A program made the position numbers and the translations under genes. Positions 17,277 to 26,210 of a stretch of DNA of 64,000 nt are shown here, one piece after another; the first letter of the stretch is position 1; each line of letters begins with the position of its first letter. The notes below the pieces were generated by a model that was not told the DNA's origin, ran no database searches, and saw only the letters and a list, made by a program, of their open reading frames with translations. Location: NCBI GenBank assembly GCA_965200505.1, contig OZ241343.1:1302001-1366000 (forward strand), written 5' to 3'. The stretch comes from VXNE01 sp965200505 (lineage in GTDB: Bacteria > Pseudomonadota > Gammaproteobacteria > Pseudomonadales > Azotimanducaceae).

Positions 17277-18311
17277 ATGAACATCTTCGAGACCATCGGG
17301 TGCGCCACGCGGCGGATAGAGCCGTTTCACTCGCGGTTCCTCGCCGACGCGCTGCAAGACAGCATTGAAGGTGATCGTTCACTGTTTGACGCCGTGTGGC
17401 GGTTGACTACGCCCGATGGTTGGGAGGCGCCGGGAAAGCCGAAAATTGAGGCTGAAGTCGAGTTGCCCGCCATGTGCGAGGCGGCGGACATGTCCGGGCG
17501 GGGACGCATAGACATTCTCATCCACGACTTGGTGGAACGTCGGATAGTGGGGATTGAGGTCAAAACAACGGACTCGTCAGCCACACCCAAACAGCTCGAC
17601 CGGTACTACCGTGGTTTGGTCCAGAAGTTCGGCGAAAGTTGCGACGTGGATGTAGCTTACCTCACACCGTTCAACCGGCAGTGGGCACGGCAGTGGGCAC
17701 CGGATAAGGCAGACGCTCTTCCAACCGTCAAGGAGTTTGATGAATTTGTCAAAGCACACCCTACTGCCCGGCATGTCAGTTGGTTGGACGTTGCCGCCAT
17801 ACCGTGGAATGGTAACCAACTTTGGCGGCAACATCAGTCATATGTACACGACCACATCTCCTCCAAACAAAAACTGCATGTATCCACGACTAGGAATAGG
17901 TCGCTCGATCAGTTCTTTGGCGAGGAACCCGTGGCGGCCTTTTGGGAAGCGTTGTTGGACTTGGGCATCGAGTCGCAGAGCGGTGGCGATACGGATATCA
18001 ATCTGGAGGACTTTGCGCACCAGTCGGACTTTGCCGACAGACTGGCCCAGTCGTTCGAAATTCTCATCATGGAAGGTGCCACCGATCGGAAGAAAAAGAA
18101 CAAGTTCTCCGAAGAAAAGCGAGGTCGTTTCCTTGGTTCGCGGCACCGCGGGGTCCACGAAGCGCTGCTTGCCCTTGCCAATCGCCACAGTCATGTGTGG
18201 GTGCAGGGAAGGGGCGATTACGGCGTTAGGGTGCGTAGCAAGCACTATCCCAGCGTGAGTCTAGTCACGAGCAACGGCCCGCGACGTCTCAAAATCGTGG
18301 ACCAACGTTAA
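17277..18311 (+). CDS. orphan PD-(D/E)XK nuclease-like protein
   Basis: A 344-residue protein of unknown function. Residues 70-97 read GRGRIDILIHD then VGIEVKTTD: an acidic residue followed by E-x-K, the metal site of the PD-(D/E)XK nuclease superfamily, with an upstream Glu in EAEVELP. The remainder has no motif I know. Base use differs from neighbours: more A/T at third positions, with codons such as AAA, GAT and AGG that flanking genes avoid, which suggests recent transfer. No methylase, helicase or toxin partner flanks it. Possible roles are defence nuclease or phage-derived protein. ATG 17277 follows AAGGGG. Confidence 0.7.
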   Translation: MNIFETIGCATRRIEPFHSRFLADALQDSIEGDRSLFDAVWRLTTPDGWEAPGKPKIEAEVELPAMCEAADMSGRGRIDILIHDLVERRIVGIEVKTTDSSATPKQLDRYYRGLVQKFGESCDVDVAYLTPFNRQWARQWAPDKADALPTVKEFDEFVKAHPTARHVSWLDVAAIPWNGNQLWRQHQSYVHDHISSKQKLHVSTTRNRSLDQFFGEEPVAAFWEALLDLGIESQSGGDTDINLEDFAHQSDFADRLAQSFEILIMEGATDRKKKNKFSEEKRGRFLGSRHRGVHEALLALANRHSHVWVQGRGDYGVRVRSKHYPSVSLVTSNGPRRLKIVDQR

Positions 18312-18321
18312 CCGACGCGCC

Positions 18322-19710
18322 TTAATCCAACGCTGGGTGCTCGGTGAATCCAGCTTCCCGTTCCAATGCGCTGGCCAGCGCGATGAGCCGGGCCTCGCCT
18401 AGGCGTGGGCCGATGAGCTGGCAGGCGCGTGGCAGGCCATCCGCGTCCAAGCCCAAGGGCAGGGTGATGGTGGGGTGGCCGGAGTAGTCGAACGGGGCGG
18501 TGAATTGGATGAACGGCGCCTCGCCGTCTGGCTGGGGCCTGTCTGGGCGGTCCGCCGGCGGCGGTGGCATGGGCATGCAGGGGGCGATCATCGCGCCCAC
18601 GTTGTCGAGGGCATGATCCAGCGCGTTTCGGAAGCGGTGGCGGGCCCGTTCCAAGCGGGCATAGTCGGTCGCCTGCGCCTTGCTGCCCAACTCCAAGAGG
18701 CCGTTGAGTTGCGGGCCGTAGTCCCCGGCGCGCGCCGGCCAAGTCTCCCCATGCGCCAATACGCAATCCGCGCCGCAGGTGATGGCCCAACCCGCCACCA
18801 AGTCGTCGCAGCGGGGCATCTGCGCTTCGACGATGGTGGCGCCGCACGCCTGCAGCATGGCGAGGGCGTCGCGCACCACCTGCACCGTGGCCGGCGCCAC
18901 GCCATCGCTCACATAGCGCCAATCCACGCCGACGGAGAAACCGTCCAGGCGTTCCGTCAACGCCGCGGCATAGTTCGGCACCGGCGCGTCGAGGGAGGTG
19001 GGGTCACGAGGGTCTTGCCCGGCCAACGCCTGCAATAACCGGGCAGCGTCCTCCACGGTGCGCGCCATCGGGCCGATGTGGTCTAGGGACTCGGCCAGCG
19101 GGAAAGCCCCATGGCGGCTCACGCGCCCGTAAGTGGGCTTGATGCCCACCAATCCGCAACAGGCCGATGGGAAGCGGATGCTGCCGCCGGTGTCGGAGCC
19201 GAGGGCACCATACGCCATGCCCGCCGCCACCGCCACGCCGGAGCCCGATGAGGAAACGCCTGTCCAGCGATCTGCCGCCCACGGGTTCACCGGCGGCTCG
19301 AAGTCGGGATGATGGTGCGAAAAGGCGCCTTCCGTGAGCTTCACCTTGCCCACGATCACCGCGCCGGCCTCCTTGAGTTTCGTCACCACGCAGGCGTCCT
19401 CAGACGGTTGCCACGCCGCATGGACCCGAGTGCCGGCGCCAGTCGGCACGCCCTTTGTCCAAAGGAGGTCCTTCAACGCGATGGGCACACCGTGCAGGGC
19501 GCCGAGCGGTTCGCCCTTGGCGCGGCGCTCATCGAGGGCGGCGGCGTTGCGCAGCGCGTCTTCGCCAAGCACCCGAACATAGGCTTTGAGGCGTGGTTCT
19601 AGCGCCTCGATGCGGGCCAGCGTCGCCGCCACGACGTTCGCCGCGGAGAGCTCGCCGCTCTTGATCCGTCGGCAGAGATCCGCCAGGGAGAGGTAGTGCA
19701 GCGGCGTCAT
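18322..19710 (-). CDS. amidase (amidase signature family)
   Basis: A 462-residue amidase-signature enzyme with the Ser-cisSer-Lys triad visible: Lys in PIALKDLLW (about residue 79), the Ser cluster GVSSSGSGVAVAAG and the nucleophile loop GSDTGGSIRFPSACCG. It hydrolyses an amide of unknown structure in the cytoplasm. Length and start are normal for AtzF/GatA-like hydrolases. It is not GatA of the tRNA amidotransferase, since no gatB/gatC neighbours exist. The FAD dehydrogenase gene lies 42 bp upstream on the same strand. Confidence 0.87.
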   Translation of the reverse strand: MTPLHYLSLADLCRRIKSGELSAANVVAATLARIEALEPRLKAYVRVLGEDALRNAAALDERRAKGEPLGALHGVPIALKDLLWTKGVPTGAGTRVHAAWQPSEDACVVTKLKEAGAVIVGKVKLTEGAFSHHHPDFEPPVNPWAADRWTGVSSSGSGVAVAAGMAYGALGSDTGGSIRFPSACCGLVGIKPTYGRVSRHGAFPLAESLDHIGPMARTVEDAARLLQALAGQDPRDPTSLDAPVPNYAAALTERLDGFSVGVDWRYVSDGVAPATVQVVRDALAMLQACGATIVEAQMPRCDDLVAGWAITCGADCVLAHGETWPARAGDYGPQLNGLLELGSKAQATDYARLERARHRFRNALDHALDNVGAMIAPCMPMPPPPADRPDRPQPDGEAPFIQFTAPFDYSGHPTITLPLGLDADGLPRACQLIGPRLGEARLIALASALEREAGFTEHPALD

Positions 19711-19752
19711 GCCTTGCCGGCCATCACCTTCGGTGGCGAAGCATGGGTGCCA

Positions 19753-21168
<1,416 letters not shown>

Positions 21169-21336
21169 CGCGCACCCTCCCAAGCGTTGGAGCTTGGAGT
21201 GTAGCGCGTTGTGATGGAACGGTTCCGGCGCCGATTTCAGCGTGTTCCCACAGGCATTGGCGGCAATGTCCCACTTGGCGATGCCGTGCCGCCGTGCCAC
21301 CATGTGGCTCACAACATTGGAATCGGAGCGTGTGCC

Positions 21337-21714
21337 GTGGGGCAGGTGTACACAGACATCGAACTCAGCAATCCGATGCGCGCGGAACTGGCGCCGATGC
21401 GCGCACAGGCGTTGGCCGACACCGGGGCGGTGACGTTGTGCATACCCCAGCAGGTGGCCGCGCAGCTGAGCCTCGAGGTGGAGTCCACCCGCAATATCGT
21501 CTTGGCCGATGGCAGTAAGGCCAGCGTCCCTTATGTGGGGCCGCTCAAGGTCGGGTTCGGGCAGCGCTTTTGTTTCGTCGGCGCCTTGGTGCTCGGCGAC
21601 GAGGTGCTGCTCGGTTCGGTGCCCATGGAGGACATGGATCTCGTCGTCAATCCCAAGATGGGCACCGTGACCGTCGATCCCGCCAGCCCGGACGTGCCAT
21701 GCCTGCGGGTGTAG
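21337..21714 (+). CDS. retropepsin-like (clan AA) aspartic protease
   Basis: A 125-residue protein with one aspartic protease lobe: catalytic motif ADTGAVTLCIP near residue 28 and the flap/psi-loop region VPYVGPLKV, then LLGSVPMEDMDLVVNP. Short single-domain clan AA proteases of this family occur in scattered bacteria and would act as dimers; targets are unknown. I use the GTG at 21337 because relatives start with G-x-VY and GGAG sits 8 bases upstream. No partner is evident; it sits alone between leftward genes. Confidence 0.75.
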   Translation: MGQVYTDIELSNPMRAELAPMRAQALADTGAVTLCIPQQVAAQLSLEVESTRNIVLADGSKASVPYVGPLKVGFGQRFCFVGALVLGDEVLLGSVPMEDMDLVVNPKMGTVTVDPASPDVPCLRV

Positions 21715-21769
21715 CGACCGCGCCGTTCAGCGCTGTGGGTGTGTTTGAGCAGCGTCGCTTCGCCGCTGC

Positions 21770-22843
21770 TTAGCGGGGCGCCAAGCGCCAGCCGCGCCAC
21801 ATGGGATGGCGACGCCCATGGGCCGCTTCTCGGTCAGTGCCAGCGGCGGTTTCCACGTCGTGGCGCAAGAGCTTGGTGTCCTTGAACCATTCGAAGAGGC
21901 CCAAGGCGCGATGCTCGTCATCGGTGAGGGTCTCACCCTCGTGCATGAAGTCCGCGAACACGGCCCATCGCACATGCCGGCCGAAGTGCGGGCCGGACGA
22001 GTGGACGGTGCGCCCATGCCAGAAGATGACGTCGCCCTTGTGGCCGGCGAGCTCAAGCGGCGTCGTTTCAGCCATCACTTGGCGCATCACATCGCCGAAG
22101 TGCGGCAGCGGAGACCAGTTGGCGCTGAAGCGGTGCGCATGGAACAGCGCCTTGTGGCTGCCCGGGTAAACGGTGAAGCCGCCGCCGCGGGGTGGCACGT
22201 CGTCCAGATACGCGCAGGCGTTTAGCTGCTGGCAGACCTGATCGGTGTGTGGCAGCAGCGCATCCGCGACACGCGCCTCGGTCGCTTCCGTCTCATCGGG
22301 CTCATCGGCTTCTTGGCGTGTCGGGAACAGCGCATAGACGCCCCGGGTTCGGTGGCTGGGCCGCAAATCGCCCAGCAGGGCGGTCGCCACACGCCGCACC
22401 CGCGGGTTGTTCGGCACCAAGCGCACCAAGAAGTCCGCGGCGCCCAAATCGTGAAGCCGCACCATCGCGCCGGAATACACAAGCGGCGCCCGTCCCTCGT
22501 GGGGCCCGGCCTGCGGCGTGGGCGGCATCGGCGCCCATCGCGGGCTGACCCAGGTGCCAGGGTCGTCCTGCCGCAGCACGCCGTTGTCCGCCAGCGGAAC
22601 GTTTTCGAGCAGGTGACGCCAAGCGCGATCAAGGGCCGCATCCACCGCGCTCGCTGCCAAGAGGCGCTTCTTCACGAGGAAGCCGTGTTCGACGAAGAAC
22701 TCGATCTCGGCGCCGGAGAGCACCTGGCCTCGCGCCGACAGGTGCGGCGGCTCGAACACTTGGCTCGGCTTCTTGACGGGCGGCGCCGGGCCGCCTTCGA
22801 CCGCAGAGCCGCTGGTTCGTCTTGCCACCGCGTTTGCATCCAT
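21770..22843 (-). CDS. phytanoyl-CoA dioxygenase family protein
   Basis: A 357-residue PhyH-type Fe(II)/2-oxoglutarate oxygenase. The iron motif HxD is in LLPHTDQVCQQLN, the distal His in GRTVHSSGPHFG, and Arg of HVRWAVFAD is placed to bind 2-oxoglutarate. GGGFTVYPGSHKALF is the conserved strand before the second half. It starts MDANAVARR with a Pro-rich leader. It lies 42 bp downstream of an amidohydrolase gene on the same strand, so the two may act on one compound. Substrate unknown. Confidence 0.83.
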   Translation of the reverse strand: MDANAVARRTSGSAVEGGPAPPVKKPSQVFEPPHLSARGQVLSGAEIEFFVEHGFLVKKRLLAASAVDAALDRAWRHLLENVPLADNGVLRQDDPGTWVSPRWAPMPPTPQAGPHEGRAPLVYSGAMVRLHDLGAADFLVRLVPNNPRVRRVATALLGDLRPSHRTRGVYALFPTRQEADEPDETEATEARVADALLPHTDQVCQQLNACAYLDDVPPRGGGFTVYPGSHKALFHAHRFSANWSPLPHFGDVMRQVMAETTPLELAGHKGDVIFWHGRTVHSSGPHFGRHVRWAVFADFMHEGETLTDDEHRALGLFEWFKDTKLLRHDVETAAGTDREAAHGRRHPMWRGWRLAPR

Positions 22844-22885
22844 TTGCTTGGATCGGCCGCTGGTTCCCGGTGATTCGGCCCAGCG

Positions 22886-24070
22886 TCAAGACTGGCCGGC
22901 GTACAGGTCGTTGAAGTTGCCGGCGAAGAAGCGCTGACGATCCGCCTCGTTTGCGTCCGCCAAAGAGCGCAGGAACCGGCCGATGGGATCGCGCCCGCCT
23001 TCGGCGTGGGGATAGTCCGAGGAGAAGAGATACAGTTCCGGCGCGGATTCGCGCATGAATGCGCCGACGTCCTCGAACGCATAGGGCGTGAAGCGTAGCT
23101 GCGCGCGAATCTGTTCCGAAGGCTTGCGCTGGAACTTGCCGAGGTGCGGCTCGGAACGGGCCCAGATGTCAACGGCGTGGTCCAAGCGCCGAATGGTGTC
23201 CGGCACCCAGCCGGCGCCGAGTTCGATGACGCCGCCCTTGAGGCGCGGGAACCTCTCCAACACGCCGTCCAAGACGAGCACCGAGATGAAGCGCTGCGCG
23301 GAGTGGAAGATGGCCGTCAAGTCCTTGGAGCCGATCACTTCGGCGCCGCCACGCGCGCTCGCCTGCGCCGGACGCCCGTCGTTCATCCACTCATCGGGAA
23401 TGGAGAGGCTGGCACTGCCGACATGCAACAGAAACGGCGTGCGCGTGTCCTCCAACCGGCGCCAAATGGCGTCGTGCCGCGGATGGCCGGGCGAGCGCCC
23501 GCCGGGTGCGTGGGACGGAATCCAAATGGCGCCGAGGCCCAGCCGCAAAGCCTCGTCGATGGTGGCGAGCCCTTGCCTTGGATCGTCGAGCGGTGCGAGG
23601 GCCACGCCGATCAAGCGCTCGTCGCCGGCGCAGAACTCGGCCATCGAGCGGTTGTGCGCATCCGCCGCGGCGTAGCGCGCATCGTCCGGCGCGGTGAAGA
23701 TCTTCGTGGCGCAGAAGGAAGAGAAGACCACTTGGCGCCGAAAACCCAACAGATCGAGCGCGAGGCCGCGTTCCTTGCCGTTGAACGCGCCCAGGGCATC
23801 GTGCCACTTTGGCCCCCGCGTGATGCGTTCGCCGAGCGCCATGCGCTCCGCGACCGTCTCCGGCGCATGGCCGCCGGCACCCTCAAAGGTGCGCATCTTG
23901 TCGCCCACGTCCGCCAAGCGGATGTCCGCCAAGCTGGGCAACCGCTCCCGCTCGCCACGCGCCGCGTTGCGCGTGAGGAAATCCGGCAGCTCCATCAAAT
24001 GGCTGTCGGCGTCGAAGATCGCCGCCACTTCCGGCGCGGCGGCCGCGGCGTAGGTTGTGGTGGAAGTCAT
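22886..24070 (-). CDS. amidohydrolase family protein (PF04909)
   Basis: A 394-residue TIM-barrel metal-dependent hydrolase or decarboxylase. The N-terminal metal motif is IFDADSHLME; the metal-site His segments are in FLLHVGSA and AIFHSAQRF, and YLFSSDYPHAEGG carries the late catalytic Asp. This arrangement is typical of aromatic acid decarboxylase/ACMSD-like enzymes. It shares family with the gene at 9074-10183 but is clearly diverged. Cotranscription with the PhyH gene is likely; divergent from the GPH transporter gene. Confidence 0.83.
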   Translation of the reverse strand: MTSTTTYAAAAAPEVAAIFDADSHLMELPDFLTRNAARGERERLPSLADIRLADVGDKMRTFEGAGGHAPETVAERMALGERITRGPKWHDALGAFNGKERGLALDLLGFRRQVVFSSFCATKIFTAPDDARYAAADAHNRSMAEFCAGDERLIGVALAPLDDPRQGLATIDEALRLGLGAIWIPSHAPGGRSPGHPRHDAIWRRLEDTRTPFLLHVGSASLSIPDEWMNDGRPAQASARGGAEVIGSKDLTAIFHSAQRFISVLVLDGVLERFPRLKGGVIELGAGWVPDTIRRLDHAVDIWARSEPHLGKFQRKPSEQIRAQLRFTPYAFEDVGAFMRESAPELYLFSSDYPHAEGGRDPIGRFLRSLADANEADRQRFFAGNFNDLYAGQS

Positions 24071-24095
24071 GGTGTCACCACCGCGGCGTGTCTGC

Positions 24096-24186
24096 CTTTA
24101 CATGCGTTACGAAAAGTGTGGCCACTGGAGCTTCTCCGCCTCGCGTGTCCGCTGCGAGATTGCTGCGAACCGCCGGGAATGTAAAG
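24096..24186. repeat. distant inverted repeat in divergent promoter region
   Basis: CTTTACAT at 24096-24103 and its exact complement ATGTAAAG at 24179-24186, 75 bp apart, between the divergent amidohydrolase and transporter genes. The A/T content stands out from the GC-rich surroundings. Each arm contains TTTACA, a -35-like hexamer reading toward the other, so they may be promoter parts or regulator half-sites. Confidence 0.3.
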
Positions 24187-24296
24187 CGCACTTGCACAGC
24201 GCGATCGCGCCGCAGGTGCGGCGAGGCGAAGGCGGAACGTGCCGCGACCCTACGAACGCGCCCACCCACAGCGGCGTTGCTATATGCTCGCTCACC

Positions 24297-25784
24297 GTGA
24301 ACGCGCCGAACTCGAAGGATCGGCTGGTCCCGTTCTCCAGCAAGCTGGCGTTCGGCGTTGGCCAGTTCGCCGAAGGCTTGAAGAACACGGCCTTCAACCT
24401 GTTCGTCCTCTTCTACTACAACCAAGTGCTGGAGTTGCCCGGCACGCTGGCCGGCCTCGCGCTCTTCATCGCCTTGCTGTTCGATGCCGTGACAGACCCA
24501 TTGGCCGGCTCGCTGTCGGACAACTGGCAGTCCAAGCTCGGCCGGCGCCACCCCTTCATGTACGCCTCGGCGCTGCCCCTCGCGCTGGCGTTCACCGGGC
24601 TGTTCTGGCCACCCGGCGATGTCACGGTGTTGGGCGAATGGGGCCTTGCCGCTTGGCTCACCGTGTTCGCGATTCTCACGCGGGGCGCCATGACGCTCTA
24701 CCACGTCCCCCATTTGGCGCTCGGCGCGGAGATGACGGAGAACTTCAACGAGCGCAATCGCATCGTCGCCTACCGGCAGTTCTTCGCGGCGTTGGGCGTG
24801 GCGGCGGTGTCGCTGATCGGCTTCGGCTACTTCTTCGCGGACGCGCGGGGCGGACGGACCGACGTTGGCAACTACGCGCCCTTCGCCATCACGCTCGGCG
24901 TGCTGATGGTGGCCACCATCTGGTATTCGGCGTGGGGCACCCAGAAGGAGGTGCCGCACCTCTCCGAACCCGCGCCCAAGCCGAAGCGCAACGTGGTGGC
25001 GCAGTTGGGCTTGGACATCGCCGCCGGCTTCACCAACCGCTCGTTCCGCTGGTTGTTCAGCGGGGTGTTGGTGGTGTTCGTGATGGCCGGCGTGAACAAC
25101 GCCTTGGACCTCTACATGTACCAGTACTTCTGGGAACTGGTGGATTGGCAGATGCTCACGCTGAACGTGGGCGGCACCGTGGTGGGATTGATGATCGGCG
25201 TGTTTCTGGCGGTGCCGCTGTTGCGTTTCACCGGCAAGCTCTTCGGCGTGATCGTGGGCACCGCGGTGTGGGCGGTGTGCCAAGTGATTCCGGTGGTGCT
25301 GCGCTTGCTGGAGTGGCTCCCCGCCAACGGCACCACGGAGCTGTTCGTGGCCCTCTTCATGTTCAAGTTGGTGCAAGGCGTCATCCTGCAGCTGGCCTTC
25401 GTTGGGTTCGGCTCGATGATGGCGGACGTGGCGGACGAACACGAGCTGCAGTCCGGCGTTCGGCAGGAAGGCATCTTCTTCGGCGCGGTGGCCTTCTCCG
25501 CGAAGGCGACCTCCGGCTTCGGCACGTTCATCGGCGGCCTAGGCCTCGACATCATCGGCTGGCCGCGCGGCGTGGCGATACAAACCGCCGCCGACGTGCC
25601 GCCAGACACCCTCGTCCATTTGGGGCTCTTCTATGGCCCGGTGGTGGCCGGCTTCGCCATCGTGGCACTGTGGTGCTACCAACACTACAACCTCACCCGC
25701 GAACGCCACGCGGAGATCCTGGAAGCGCTGAACGCCCGGCGACAGGCGGTCGGAGCGGGGGACGTGGTGGCGAGTGGGCGGTAA
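24297..25784 (+). CDS. GPH-type (glycoside-pentoside-hexuronide:cation) MFS transporter
   Basis: A 495-residue membrane protein with 11-12 hydrophobic segments. Hallmarks of the GPH/MFS_2 family are FGVGQFAEGLKNTAF at the start, ALLFDAVTDPLAGSLSDNW after helix 2 and YHVPHLALGAEMTENFNERN after helix 4. Relatives import sugars or glycosides with Na+ or H+. I take the GTG at 24297 because the family start follows directly; there is no ribosome-binding site, and TGCTATATG (a possible extended -10) lies just 10-18 bases before it, so the message may be almost leaderless. Convergent with the broken PIN gene. Confidence 0.82.
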   Translation: MNAPNSKDRLVPFSSKLAFGVGQFAEGLKNTAFNLFVLFYYNQVLELPGTLAGLALFIALLFDAVTDPLAGSLSDNWQSKLGRRHPFMYASALPLALAFTGLFWPPGDVTVLGEWGLAAWLTVFAILTRGAMTLYHVPHLALGAEMTENFNERNRIVAYRQFFAALGVAAVSLIGFGYFFADARGGRTDVGNYAPFAITLGVLMVATIWYSAWGTQKEVPHLSEPAPKPKRNVVAQLGLDIAAGFTNRSFRWLFSGVLVVFVMAGVNNALDLYMYQYFWELVDWQMLTLNVGGTVVGLMIGVFLAVPLLRFTGKLFGVIVGTAVWAVCQVIPVVLRLLEWLPANGTTELFVALFMFKLVQGVILQLAFVGFGSMMADVADEHELQSGVRQEGIFFGAVAFSAKATSGFGTFIGGLGLDIIGWPRGVAIQTAADVPPDTLVHLGLFYGPVVAGFAIVALWCYQHYNLTRERHAEILEALNARRQAVGAGDVVASGR

Positions 25785-25794
25785 GGCGTGGACG

Positions 25795-26210
25795 CTAAGC
25801 CGGCCAGGGATTGATGACCTCCACGCCTGTGGGAGCGAAGTGCCTCGCATTGCGCGTCATTACTGCCATCCCGTGATGGATGGCGGTGGCGGCGATCAAG
25901 CCATCGGCTAGGTCGATCTGTATTCCCGCTCTCCGCGTTCTGGCTCTGATTTGCCCGCAGAGTCGGGCAATGTCGGCACCGACGCCGAGGGTTCTTTCAG
26001 CGAACGTCGCTCCGTTTGGGCCAGCTGGTCGAGGCGCTCGCGCTGCCTGCGGCCAGGGGGCAACCCATGCACACCGAACGACATCTCGCTGATCGTGACG
26101 ACGCTGATGTAGGCGTCCTCCCCCAGCGCGTCGATGGCCGACTCGACTGCTGGCTCCGGCTCGACGCAGTACAGTTCGGAGATGGCGCAGGTATCCAAGA
26201 GGGTGCTCAC
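25795..26210 (-). pseudogene. PIN-domain (VapC/FitB-like) toxin gene with a frameshift
   Basis: The 5' part, from GTG 26210, encodes LLDTCAISELY and TISEMSFGVHGLPPGRR, the first strand Asp and the helix Glu of a PIN ribonuclease. Near 26000-26012 the frame is lost and the upstream frame ends at 25908. The 3' part continues in another frame: ARLCGQIRA, IDLADGLIAATAIHHG and VMTRNARHF, ending at 25795, which is a standard VapC C-terminus. The total span of 416 bp is one base short of 139 codons, so one lost base explains it. The start overlaps the stop of the upstream restriction-modification gene (GTGA). No antitoxin gene is adjacent. A sequencing error cannot be excluded. Confidence 0.8.
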
